64,000 nt of DNA from Argentina anserina (taxonomy: Eukaryota > Streptophyta > Magnoliopsida > Rosales > Rosaceae), in assembly GCF_933775445.1 (NCBI RefSeq), contig NC_065873.1, forward strand, positions 23,188,001 to 23,252,000, written 5' to 3'. Positions within the stretch are counted from its first letter, which is position 1, and each line of letters opens with the position of its first letter. Shown here one piece after another: positions 51,501 through 63,327 of the stretch. The notes below the pieces were generated by a model, which was given only the letters and a program-made list of their open reading frames with translations, was not told where the DNA came from and did not search any database. A program made the position numbers and the translations under genes.

Positions 51501-52972
51501 ATATGCGTCCTTCCTCTAACACAAAAGGGGAGAAGCCTCCCAAGTGCAAATCTAGAAGTTCTGACTCAGCGAGCAAGAGAAGTAATACTCATAAACCAAG
51601 GGAAAATGAGCACAAGTCTGCCAATAAGAGAAAAGTCAAGGAGGACAAACATCTTGCACAAAAGTTGGAAAGCCTCCCTGAATCAGGTACTCATTGTTTA
51701 GTGTGAATGCGTGTATGTGCTATTGTGTCTTAACTCATCCTTTAGTTCCTAATCATCTTTTTCTTATTTTAAGTTTTGCTGTTTGTAACATACTATTTTG
51801 AGCTGATCTTACATGAATCTCTGTTGTAGAGATTTTGTTAGCAGATGCCAACTCTATCCCTGTTGCTGAGTGCATAGGTGTTCCTAACTCGGACATGGTA
51901 CCTGTTGATTTAGACAAGCACTATGTACACCCGAGGAATGCGTGGGTGCTCTGTGATGCTTGTAATAAATGGAGGCATATACCAGCTGAACTTGCAGATT
52001 TTATAGATGAAACAAAGTGCACATGGTAAGCCATTCATTGCTCACGTGATTTACGTTGACAACAAATTAATAGGTCAGGGTATGTAGGATTGATAATTAA
52101 AGCATGTGCTATATTGTTTTATTGATCAAAATAGTTTGTGGGAGAAAAACTAGTTATCTGGGCCCTGTATGATTGATAGTGAACTGTTGTGTATGATTAC
52201 ACTTAACCCAGTGCTGTATTTAATGTGGAAGGATCAGGGTATCACCTCTGTTTATTCATAAAGGGGTAGTTGTAATTGGTATTAAATCTGTTTAAGGTTG
52301 AGGTTCAAGAGTATCTATGTCAACCCTAAGTTCCCTGAGCAATCCACTTATATCACCACTAAATTCTCCACAAGTCTTAGAAGCGATAGAAAATATTGAA
52401 ACACATCTTGTTACTTTTATATCATGATTTTGGATTTATATGTCTAGATGCTTTGATATTCAACTGGTTCAGATATAAATAACACCAAAAAGATAACAAT
52501 AAAAGCTTAGGTTGAGACATTGGCCGGTTGTTTCCTTATATTTGTACTTCAAGTGGAGCAAGTTTTGAGAAATAGCAGCCAACAAACCAAGGGGGCCAAC
52601 TGTTTTTAGTGTTGTCTATGTCGAGAAATGTATGCAAGTGTACGAGGTTATAATAAGAATGTCAGTTTTATTGAGGTACATACATCAGAAATATTATGGC
52701 TGTTGAGATTATTTTTGGAGCTTTTAAACTAATACTATCTTGCTGTGTTTGATTCAATCTTGAAGGACATGTAGAGAGAATCAGGACAGAGACTTTGCTG
52801 ATTGCTCAATCCCACAAGAGAAGTCAAATGCGGAGATAAATGCAGAGTTGGAAATATCTGATGCTTCAGGTGAAGAAGATGCTTCTGACACTCAATTACA
52901 TTATAAAACATTGGAATGCCGTCGTCCATTGGGTAATGTGTTATCTCTTTGTCATAGATGAAGGATTTGTTC

Positions 52973-53005
<33 letters not shown>

Positions 53006-55344
53006 GCGTGCACAGACACACACGAGCACTTAAACACACATACATTTTGTACTTTTACTTACTGTCGATTTTATCAGTTCTAACACTTGTTTTGGACTCA
53101 ATGAATTGCAGTTTCTCAACAGAATGTTGCATCTATTAAAACCAATCAGTTCCTTCACCGTAATCGAAAAAATCAGAGTATTGATGAGGTTGATTCTTGG
53201 ACCTGATATTCTTGAACTTATTTTTGCCTTTTAAATTGTCTGAAAGCTTGCTTTAAGTAGATTTGAAGGGAAACAGTGGAACCATATGGTTTCTCTTAAG
53301 CAGTATTGAGAGTGGTGAATATGTTCCCCTGGGCCATAGATAGACTTGGACACAGATCACATACATTGCTCGGTTCATGTTCAAATTATTGAGTGGAATG
53401 GTAAAGGCAAGCACAAAGATGTGCGGAAACATAATTTAGTGTGTAGAAACAGTAAACTTCTAAGGCATAGTGAAGTGAATGTGTGGTTTAAGTGCATTGC
53501 CAAAGGGAAAACCCCAGTGGATCTAGCCAAGTGCCGTGTCACTTATAGAACTGTAGTTATGTTGTAGTATGGTTGGTAGAACCAGTAAACTTCTAAGACA
53601 TAGTGAAGTGGATATGTAGTTTAAGTGCATTACAAAAGGGGAGAAAACCCTGATTCCAGTGGATCTAGCCAAGTGGCGTGTCACTTATAGAACTGCTAGT
53701 TATGGCCTGTAAATTGTTGAATATCTCGGGATAACCTTACATCTTGAGAGCTTAACTCATATGTTGTAGAACTAGATGACTTTTTGCCAGATGTAGTCAT
53801 AAGTTTGCCTTTATCAGTGATGATTGGTGCATTTTCTGAATCTGTTACATATATATATATATTCTTAATCTTTATCTTAATGTAAATCAGATAATGGTTT
53901 GCCATTGCAAACCACCTAAAGAAGGCCAGTTGGGCTGTGGAGAAGATTGCCTGAATCGAATGCTTAACATCGAGTGTGTTCGAGGAACCTGTCCCTGTGG
54001 AGATCTTTGTTCAAATCAACAGGTATTATTTCTGTTCTTTAAATATCATATTTTTGTTTAAAGGGAATTCCTTCACCTGATATTTTTTATTTTGACAGTT
54101 TCAAAAACGTCGGTATTCCAAACTAGAGAAGTTTCGGTCTGAGAAAAAGGGATTTGGGCTCAGATCTCTTGAATTCATATGTAAAGGCCAGTTTCTAATT
54201 GAATATGTTGGTGAGGTAATGAGCAATCTCTTTTAGTTTAGTTCAGTTTTTGGGTATATGCATACATGTCAAGCTGTTACCTTCTTTTATTTAATGTATT
54301 CAAATGCATCCTAAGAAAATTGTTCGTGTGCATCCAGGTGCTTGATGCCCATGCTTATGAGGCTCGACAAAAAGAGTATGCAGTGAAGGGTCACAGACAT
54401 TTCTATTTCATGACACTGAATACCAGTGAGGTTTGTATTCTCCTGACATAAACTCACATTGACGTTCTTGTTGGGTTTCCAGCCCATGTGTTTTTTCTAA
54501 GATGGTTTCTTAGAGTATGGTGTTCCGGTAAGGATAGGGAATCCTTATTGATGATGGTTTACTTGTAGAAGGAGGAGGCTTTATAGCCTACCACTATTAG
54601 GAATAGGATTCCTATTTGGTGAGGGAACATGTTTGTCCTTATGGCTATATAAGGAGGGGTTATGCTCTAGGTTTGGGCATCACAGAGACAAAGAGCATAG
54701 TGTGTTCCATTCTCAGTTAGAGGGTGAGAGAGGGCAGAGAGGAGAAAGATAGGAAGAGAAGAGAGTCTTTGTTTTCTTAGTCTTTCTTGTGTACCCATTA
54801 TTAATATAGTGGAAGTGTGTTTCTGTCCGGTAGATGTAGGCAAAGCTATTTGCTGAACCACCTTAAATCTGTGTTCCTGTGTTCTTTTCTTTGTGGTTGT
54901 TTCTCTTGGTTTGCTGTGCTTGTTCTGTTTCTCTGACTAACTTGTTGACCGATTCACTACAGTTCTGTCTGCTTTTAACATATTTTAGGCAGACCTGTGA
55001 GTGGCTTTGACAGTCCTGGACTTTCATCTTTTAAAATTCTTAGTTTGTAACTTCGTATATCTTTTGTACTTTGTCGTTCTATGTATGTAAGGGCTGTGTT
55101 TGTGTGCTTACTCTGTCAACGCGGTGCAGTACATTTCATTCATTAGCAGCCAACACATAGAATGAAGTAGCCGTGTGATCTCGATATAGAAAAAAGCACT
55201 TAGAATGAAGTCTAGAAGCCTAAAGTTTTAACAAATGCAACGATGGCCATTCAATGAGAAGGAAACAGTTTTTGCTCTTTTTATGTCTAGAGTTTTGTAA
55301 ATCCTCAGCTGTAGTGTTTTACCTAGAAGAAGAGACCAAGGTGA

Positions 55345-55415
<71 letters not shown>

Positions 55416-58400
55416 TATACACACACATGTCAAAGAGTAATAATATGAGCATGCTAATACCTGCTAGAAACATCTAGCAAAACCTTCTATAGGAAATATA
55501 TATTCTTCTTTAGGGAATCCCAGATTTAAAGTAATTATTTCAAGGGTGCATTGTAGGAAGTTGTATGCAACATTATATCTCGCATAGATAGCTTACAGAT
55601 CTTATTATTATTATTATGTTGGTGTGTGTGTTTGTGTGTGTGTGTATATTTTGGGTTCAAATTTGTGTGTGTGTATATTTTGGGTTCAAATAGATGAATG
55701 TAATATATTGACAGATTTACTTTCATTCCAGGTAATTGATGCATGTGCTAAAGGAAATCTGGGACGCTTCATCAACCATAGTTGTGACCCAAATTGTCGC
55801 ACGGAGAAGGTGAATGTACTTATGATCACATTTTTATTAGTATAATTGAGGGTGAACCTTTTGGTCAGAAATATAGGTCTTGTTCCCCATTTCACTTCCC
55901 TGCCTTACAAGGGAGAATGTCTCTTTGTGTTATGAAGGCCTTGAGATTCCCAATTTTGATATCAATTGTCACCACTAAGGCCCATCTATTTTTGTAGAAT
56001 AGACCTGGGTTGACTAGTTCTTATTGCTGCCAAGTAGTTTCCTTCTCTCTTCACCTCTGATATTATTTCTGCTTTAGGTCACACATGTTATTTTTTCTAT
56101 CTTACACAGTAATTTTTATGATCCTGTTTATGAAAAAGTATTTCTTTATGACTGTTTACGTCTTGATTATTTCGAACTGGAATGATATTTTACTGTAATT
56201 GGTTGGGTCACCTTGGGTCATATTTTTGGCCCATTAGTTGTATTTGCTACTCTTATTTACTGGCCTGATAATGTGGAATTACTTTTATGCAACTATAATC
56301 ATATTGTACATGTGAAAAATAGACTGATCTCTATGCTGTGAGGACTAAATCATTTGGCTATGAGATCAGAGAGTCATTTGGTTATTGTAGTACATGCATT
56401 TATATATATATATATATATATATTTTGTATGCCGTGTATTTCTTTTCCCATTTCCGGCATACATATTTCTTTTGTATGCCGTGTATTTTTATTTCCTGAA
56501 ATTTAAATTTTTTGTATGCTCATATTTCTTTTATCCTGAACAGTGGATGGTGAATGGAGAGGTCTGTATAGGACTATTTGCATTAAGAGATATAAAGAAG
56601 GTATTTTTTCCTTTTGTACATTATGTGCTTTAGATTTTTGGTTGGAGGCATCACTGGTGTTATGTTCCGACTGGTTTAACTGCATCATGACCATCATGAA
56701 TGTAAATCATATGTACTAATTATGAAGAATCAGTTTTGAGTCATCTCTGAACACAACTTGGGGCTTTACTTTGTGGTTTATGATTTATAAAATGGAAAAC
56801 ATGTTAAGTGGGATTACTGGCTTTGTGATGATGGTGTTTCATAGGGCTGCATATATTTGCATTTGAGATGCTTACTTTGTCCTTCTCTTGCTGATGAGAC
56901 ACTTGCTTCATTTTCCTGAATTAGTTCATCTTATTTTCTTTTGGAGGAAAGTAAACTATATGGTGATTGGCCTGTAAAATAATTTTATGTCACTCTTTTA
57001 ATTTTGGAGGCTAGTACTTTTCTTGGACATGCAAGTTAGAGTTTGTTATAGTTCCAGTTTGGGTTAACAAAAATATTTTAAAAGTGTAAACAAATGGATG
57101 TATACTCGAAGAAATAAGAAACCATTCTCTGCTTTAAGGATGTTACTCTTCTAGGGCCTTACATTTTTTTTAATTTACACCACAAATTAAGGATGTTACT
57201 CTTGTAGGGCCTTACATCATGTTTGCTGAATTTCCTATGAAGTCATTGTTTTTAGATGGGTCTGTGTATTCTTCTGATCAATTTCATTTTTATTCTTGTG
57301 TCATGTTCACCATTCTGTGGATTTAAAATTATTTTTCAGGGAGAAGAGGTGACGTTTGATTACAACTTTGTAAGGGTGATTGGAGCTGCTGCAAAGAAAT
57401 GTTATTGTGGTTCACCTCTGTGTCAGGGTTACATAGGTGGTGATCCTCTTAATACTGAAATCATTGTTCAAGATGATTCAGATGAAGAATATGTGGAGCC
57501 TGTGATGATTTCGGAAGATGGTGTTGTGGAATATAGTCGGGACAGTGTGGTGGCCAGAACAGAGGAGATTACCACACACACACAGGAGCCCAAGAACCAA
57601 TATTCATTGGAATTGCAGCACTCGTTGCCATCTTTTGTCCAACCAGTTGAAGTGGTCCAACAAATAGAAGATGTAAATAATAGAGCCATGCCTGCTGTTT
57701 TCCCAGAAGTTTTCAGGGAAAAGGAGACTGCCGAAAAATCCTCAAACTCCTTAGAAAGACCAAAGAGTACTTCTCCAGTAAAAGTGGTCAGCAAAAGATC
57801 TGATGATAGTGATGCTAACAAAAAGGTCAACACTCTCGAGGATGAGCAGCCTTCCACTAAAGTGCATCAGAATGTGAAAACTTCATCTTCATCCAGTTTT
57901 GTGAAGAAAGGGAAAGTTAGGAGTACTCCTTTAATTTCGAACAAAATTCAGGTGGTACCCAATAAATCTCATGTGCTACCTTTCAAACCCAAAAGATCAA
58001 TCGATGGATCAGGTTGGGATTCTTTTCTTTTCGTACTTGATACTTTGGAGCGACTAATGCTTTAGGTAAGTATTGGATGGTTGATGCTCTTTAATGTTTG
58101 CAGTTGAAGAAAAGCTTAACGAGCTGTTGGATATTGATGGAGGGATAAGTAAACGCAAAGTAAGTAGTTACTACATATCCAACTTGAAGTAAATAAAAGA
58201 AATCCGTGGAAGGCTGGACTAACTCTTCTACTTTTTATGTTTTTTTTTTCTCTTTTAATCTCTTTACTTGAACCCTTTACCTAACTGCTTGTCTTGGATG
58301 TGTATACTGTTATGAATTGATTGCTTATGCCTGCTTCTTACAGGATTCAACAAAGGGCTACTTGAAACTTCTGTTCCTTACTGCACAATCAGGTGATAGT

Positions 58401-60867
58401 GGCAGTGGGGAAGCAATCAAAAGGTCATTACATAATTTTTACTCCATTTTTCTGATAGTGTTTCGTTATATTTCTGTATTAAGAGGGTTTTTTTTTTCAG
58501 CAACCGAGATCTTTCAATTATTATTGACGCACTTTTGAAGACAAAATCGCGTACGGTTTTGGTTGACATTATTAACAAAAATGGTACTTACATCTCCCTT
58601 TGGATACCTTACTGTCCCTTTCATCAGAAACAAAGTACTTTATCTATCGGACCCCGTTGACATAAATTTATGAATTCCTTTCTTTATCTTAGGTTTGAGA
58701 ATGCTACACAATATCATGAAGATGTGCAGGAGAGACTTTAACAAGATACCAATCCTCCGAAAGCTTTTAAAGGTGTTCAACTCACTAGATTTAGTTTTAT
58801 GCTGGTTGATTGCTCAAAATAATTTAAACTATGGCTCTCTCTCTCTCTCTCTCGGTGCATAAGGAATAGGCAATCCTTTAGGGATTTCCTATGTAAAGTT
58901 TGTGACTTTTTCTGGGATATCTAATGAGAACAGTTCTTTCTTAATCACTTTTTTTTTTGGCTTTGCAGGTCCTAGAATATTTGGCTGAAAAGCCGCAGAT
59001 TCTTACACAGGAACATATTACTGGTGGTCCTCCCTGCCCAGGAATGGAGAGGTTATTATATGTTTCCTCAATGATTAACCTTAATAATATGGATAGTGGA
59101 ATGCTTGTGCAAGTGCTGGCTCTTATTCTAACATGTCAATTGTTCTTGTTTGTTCTGACAATTAGGTTGATTACTAAAAACCATTTAAAATTTTATATTT
59201 TTGTAATTCCCCAACCTGAACTTGTTCATACTAACACCTGGACGCGAGTAACTTTGAATTGTTCAGGATGTTTTTATTTTCCCTTAACAGTTACAAACAA
59301 ATTTGTTTTTTTGGTTGGGAAAAACAATTTGAAATTTTTTTTTACCAACTAAGATTTTGATTGTACATATTCTTTTTCATAAACTCAATTTTGAATGTCA
59401 ATAAACAGGCCATAAGTTTTGAGGAATTGTAATTGGGTCTGTGTGTCAAATATTATGCTTGGGCCATGTTTTCTGAATTATGTCCTCTGAACAAATCTGT
59501 TTCTTTACAGCTTTACAGAGTCCATACTATCACTGACAGAGCATGGTGACAAAAGGGTATGTTTTGTATATCTTTATATTACTTAATTCTTCTCTAATTA
59601 TTCTGTCATGTATTATGATACATTAGTGAATATATATTGGTCAAATTGTATGCAGGTCCATGACATAGCACGCAACTTCCGAAATAGGTGGATTCCAAAG
59701 GCGTTCAGAAGACATTGTTTTGTAGACAGAGATGATGGAAAGATGGAATTCAACAGGATTTCAAGCTACAGCAGGTATTCCACATCACATGATAATTGGC
59801 GTGATCAAACTGAAAGATCTACTGAAGTTGCAGATAATGCCAAACAATCAGTGGTTAAATCATCACCTTCTGCAAGTAAAGTTATCCAGGACGGTTCCTC
59901 TACACCTTGTACAGGTGGTTGTGCAACCACTGAGACAAAAGTTCGCAAGCGTAAAAGCCGATGGGATCAGCCAGCAGCGACAGTCCCTGACCCAAGTTCA
60001 CATTCAAACAAGGAACAGAAGATCGAGTCTAAACAGCTAGAATCTAGTCCATTACCTCGGATAGGGGATGTGACATCGTATCCTGAAAACAAGAGCAAAG
60101 AGGGCAGAAATTTCTGCAGCACTGTGCATGATTTTTCTCAGCAAGTTGGTGCGGATATGGTTTATGATGGAAAGCAAAACACCCTTGATGATGCTCCTCC
60201 TGGATTTTCATCTTGCCTCAATACTGCCATGGTTTCATGTTTGTCAACATCTTCTGTTATAGGGCATCCGCAGGCGAAGTTTGTGTCTCGGGTACCTGTC
60301 TCGTATGGCATTCCACTGTCTATAATGGAGCAATATGGGACCCCCCATGCTGAAATTGCTGATACTTGGGTTGTTGCTCCTGGCATGCCTTTCCATCCTT
60401 TTCCACCATTACCCCCATGTCCCCGTGATAAGAAAGACTCTTCTCACAACGTCAATCATGCCTCAGTTAACCCAACTCCAGAAGAACAACAAGAAAGCTG
60501 TGCCACTACCAATTGCCACTCTGAAGAAAGCACTCCAAGCACAACTGGTGGCACTCAAGCAGACATTGGTACACTGTGTGCAGACAATCAATTGGGTACT
60601 AAGCGAGAGAGGGAGTCCTCATATGAGGCCCCTTTGGGACGGAGGTACTTCAAGCAGCAAAAGTGGAATCATCCAAAATCTAGGCCCCCGTGGGTTAGGG
60701 ATAGGATTGGTTGGGGATGTAATGGGAACAACTTCAGAGGTGGGACAAACAACACAGGCATAGGAAGTGTAGGAAATGAGCTCAGAGCTCCATATTGTTC
60801 AGAAGACATGAACTATAGGGTGGAGAAAGCTGGCAATAATGTCAATCAGCATTCACATCACCTCTAA
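48587..60867 (+). CDS. ASHH2: ASHH2/SDG8 (EFS) H3K36 methyltransferase
   Basis: Orthologue of Arabidopsis At1g77300, the main H3K36 di/tri-methyltransferase, acting on flowering repressors, branching, defence and carotenoid genes. Seventeen coding exons: 48587-51686, 51830-52025, 52766-52932, 53112-53188, 53891-54022, 54099-54215, 54338-54430, 55732-55809, 56544-56600, 57340-58012, 58104-58159, 58344-58423, 58501-58583, 58693-58772, 58969-59051, 59511-59556, 59656-60867; 6330 bases, 2109 residues, versus about 1800 in Arabidopsis. A disordered N-terminal half has a basic patch near 600 (KKDQRKRR). The CW domain (about 1065-1115; [17 protein letters not shown]) binds methylated H3K4. AWS Cys-rich exon 1181-1224, SET about 1225-1350 with NHSCDPNC near 1309 and EEVTFDYNF near 1341, post-[20 protein letters not shown] 48587 was chosen over an upstream in-frame ATG (48536) because an intron acceptor seems to lie between them. 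Confidence 0.95.
49034..49243 (+). repeat. 105-bp in-frame tandem duplication in ASHH2 exon 1
   Basis: Two imperfect copies of a 105-base (35-residue) unit, starting at 49034 and 49139. Both encode EVP-(S/L)-(E/R)-V, then AGSPGN-x-I, then DE..D-(E/D)-K. The period is a multiple of three, so the frame is kept. It lies in the disordered N-terminal region. Confidence 0.8.
53443..53705. repeat. ~130-bp tandem duplication in ASHH2 intron 4
   Basis: Two imperfect copies of a block containing CAGTAAACTTCTAAG, CATAGTGAAGTG, TTTAAGTGCATT, CCAGTGGATCTAGCCAAGTG and GTGTCACTTATAGAACTG, the first beginning near 53443 and the second near 53577. The second has an insertion near GGGGAGAAAACCC. It does not overlap a coding exon. 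Confidence 0.8.
54469..54961 (+). mobile_element. Copia solo LTR in ASHH2 intron 7, TSD GTTCT
   Basis: 493 bases, TGTTGGGTTTCCAGCCCATG to GACCGATTCACTACA, the same LTR as the copia element in ubinuclein but on the other strand of the window. Exact 5-bp direct repeats GTTCT flank it (54464-54468 and 54962-54966). It differs at more sites than the two ubinuclein LTRs differ from each other, for example GAGGGAACATG for GAGGAAATATG, so it is an older insertion that lost its interior by LTR recombination. It lies in the sense direction of ASHH2. Confidence 0.95.
55345..55413. repeat. (AAT)23 microsatellite in ASHH2 intron 7
   Basis: Uninterrupted AAT/ATA triplets, about 69 bases. The complementary strand gives a meaningless poly-Ile frame. 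Shorter runs in the same gene are (CT)n near 52977-53002 and 58837-58853, (TG)n near 55620-55646, and (TA)n near 56400-56422. Confidence 0.95.
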
Positions 60868-62826
60868 TCCATATTCATTCATAGGATGAGTTATTCATTT
60901 TCGTTATACTTCACTGTACTCCCGATTCTTTTGTTACCGGGTTTATTTAAATGAACTTTTATTCAATACTCAAAAAGTCTTCAATTGAAGTTCTTAGAAG
61001 TAAATAATACCAGGACCTCAGAAAAAAGATGCTCCAACCAGGTGGTGTGCTCCATAATTGATGATCCATTGATGAATACCTCAGCGAGGTTAGTAGTTTT
61101 TATACGTCACTGTGATACTGTTATATGGCTTCCATGAATTCTGTTGATTAGGTGAGATTTGTATGGACATTTATGAATAGAAGATGGCCTTATCCTCATT
61201 ATCTCTATATGGTTCATTTTCTTTTGATGTTGCTTTTGTGTAATTGTGTTCCAGTTTTCAATGTCTCCTGATAATCTCCAAGAGATCTTATAGTTTTTTT
61301 TCCTGAAGTATTTCTGCAACATTTATATGATTAATTGCCTATTAGAATGACTTTCAAGATCTGCTGCATAAATGTGTCCGTCTCTTAACAATCCTCAATG
61401 ATTGAGTCTTGACTCTTGAATCATGCGTATACAGGCTTCCCAGCACAGAAACTAATGACTAACGTGCAACAGTTGGTAGACCATTTCATCCGTTTTCTGA
61501 AGGTAATTTAGGATCCACGCTCACATAAGCACTCTGATTCTTTTTGTTCTCCCAACTCCGAGCACAATGACTATAAATGTATGTGAAATTTGGAGTTATT
61601 ATTAAATGTGGATACAAACCAGCGAAAACCTACGTGTTCTTGCGATAGAAACTGGTCTGAAGATAATTCAGGAGCAGGGGCGTCTGTTAGAATCTGAATG
61701 CCAATTTTCTTTTGTTTTGAGGGGAATGAATATTCTTCATTTGGCGACAACGCCATGTACTATCAGAATGACCAAATACAAGAGATGACAGACCATCTCT
61801 CATACAAGCTAAAACCTAAGTATGAAACTGTGCAAAAACGCACTATTAAACAAATCTAAAGTCTGAAAAAGCCTGAAAAAATAACAAACAGAAAAACCCT
61901 AAAGCAAACTACAACATGGGCTATGAACGGAAAAGAAGGGGGTTAAAGTTTTGCTGGATATATGATGATCATGGCATTGTTACTATGTGCTGGAAGATGC
62001 ATGACAAACTTATCATCAGCTCCATGATGCTATTAAAAATTTGAGCAGAAAATCCCTTGGACTTAATCTGGTGCATTAACTTCTCTGCCACCAAAGGTCA
62101 ATGTTTTCAGCGCCTGTAGAGACTAGAGACACTTGCAGTTCTTTCTATAAATCTGGAAGAACCAGTAGCACATTTTTTTTCTTCGTTTCATTTTATAGCT
62201 TTCTCTAAGTCCAACAGAACACTGCCCAATTTATAAACATGCAAATCGAAAATGGCTACCAGAAGCCACACTAAATCGTACATGTTCAATATACAGTCTA
62301 ATACAGGGTAACATGTTAGTGGTGAGTGACATACTGAATATTTCGTATCGAGCTGCATACTGGAAAACCGGAAATTTCACACTTGATTCATTCTGAAGAC
62401 TGAAGCATTCATATTTTTGTCGGTTACAGGCTAAAATGGAGATGGAACGATGTGTAATCAACGTCTATCTCTTCCAAATCAAGTCTCACCATTTGGCTAA
62501 TCTAATTGATTATGGGCGGGTGGTATAACTGCAGGTTATCAACCAAGGTGAAAAAACTAAAGGAGTAAGTACTTGGTTTAATTTTCACAAAACAATGTTT
62601 TGAGAACAAACCTTCAGCGGAAGAATAGTTCCAATTATACTCTCCAAATCCAACCGAATGCAGAGTTCTTCTGGATAACTAACTGTAATCTAAATAGACA
62701 TAACGAGATATCACAACCATGATTTTAATTCCTGTTTTATGTATCAATTACAATTACGTACGTTGAGACCAACGATTAATTCGCTGACCTAGGGCTTCCA
62801 GAGAAAGATAACAGAGGACGACAAGG
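60868..62826. other. Intergenic: ASHH2 3' flank and F-box upstream region
   Basis: About 1.96 kb. The first few hundred bases should hold the ASHH2 3' UTR. The rest is unremarkable AT-rich plant sequence; frames up to about 76 codons at 62231-62461 (minus) show nothing recognisable. The promoter of the F-box gene would lie next to 62826. Confidence 0.4.
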
Positions 62827-63321
62827 ATGAATTCTGAAGCTGTTGTCGAGAAATCTCAAGCTATACCATTGAAACTGTTATTGCCCGCTCCTAGTTACTC
62901 CTCAAGCCTCCAACCGAGGACGACTTCTCAAGAAGAGCAAGAACGGCGATGTTTCAATGGCGACTACTCCTCTTGCTGGTCCGACCTGCCCACTGATATC
63001 TTATGTCAAGGGGCCAATCGTCTCTCATATTGGGATCTTGTTCGTTCTGCTGCTGTATGCAGGACCTGGAGACTTGTCATACATGGAGTTCATCTTCCAC
63101 AACGCTCGACCTTGCAGTCCTTGCTCCTGCAAGACTTGATGAATTATGCATGTACTACTACTGGTGATCGTAAGCACATAGAATTCTTGGACCTGCAGGG
63201 TGATACTTACAAGTACACAGTCAAGCACGCAGTCTTGGACCGAACCAATAATCCACCACTACCCTGTGCGCCAGAGTATGCTCCAGTACCCGCGCCTCAA
63301 AATATGGTTGGTTGCTTTTGA
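62827..63321 (+). CDS. F-box protein, 5' portion, interrupted
   Basis: A 164-codon frame with an F-box at about residues 49-90: CWSDLPTDILCQGANRLSYW followed by DLVRSAAVCRTWRLV. F-box proteins are substrate receptors that bind Skp1 in SCF ubiquitin ligases. The following sequence (LLLQDL, then IEFLDLQGDTYKYTV) looks like the start of an F-box/kelch (DUF295) protein, usually 350-400 residues. Here the frame ends MVGCF-stop at 63321, just before a transposon-like TGTTGGGTAATG at 63328. AATATG/GTTGGT at 63302-63310 could also be a 5' splice site, so the gene may continue past the window. I chose the first ATG in frame. Either a truncated gene or one with an element in its first intron. Confidence 0.65.
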   Translation: MNSEAVVEKSQAIPLKLLLPAPSYSSSLQPRTTSQEEQERRCFNGDYSSCWSDLPTDILCQGANRLSYWDLVRSAAVCRTWRLVIHGVHLPQRSTLQSLLLQDLMNYACTTTGDRKHIEFLDLQGDTYKYTVKHAVLDRTNNPPLPCAPEYAPVPAPQNMVGCF

Positions 63322-63327
63322 ATAAAA

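Noticed and set aside
55228..55473. Poly-Ile frame on the minus strand
   Set aside because: Translation of the (AAT) microsatellite.
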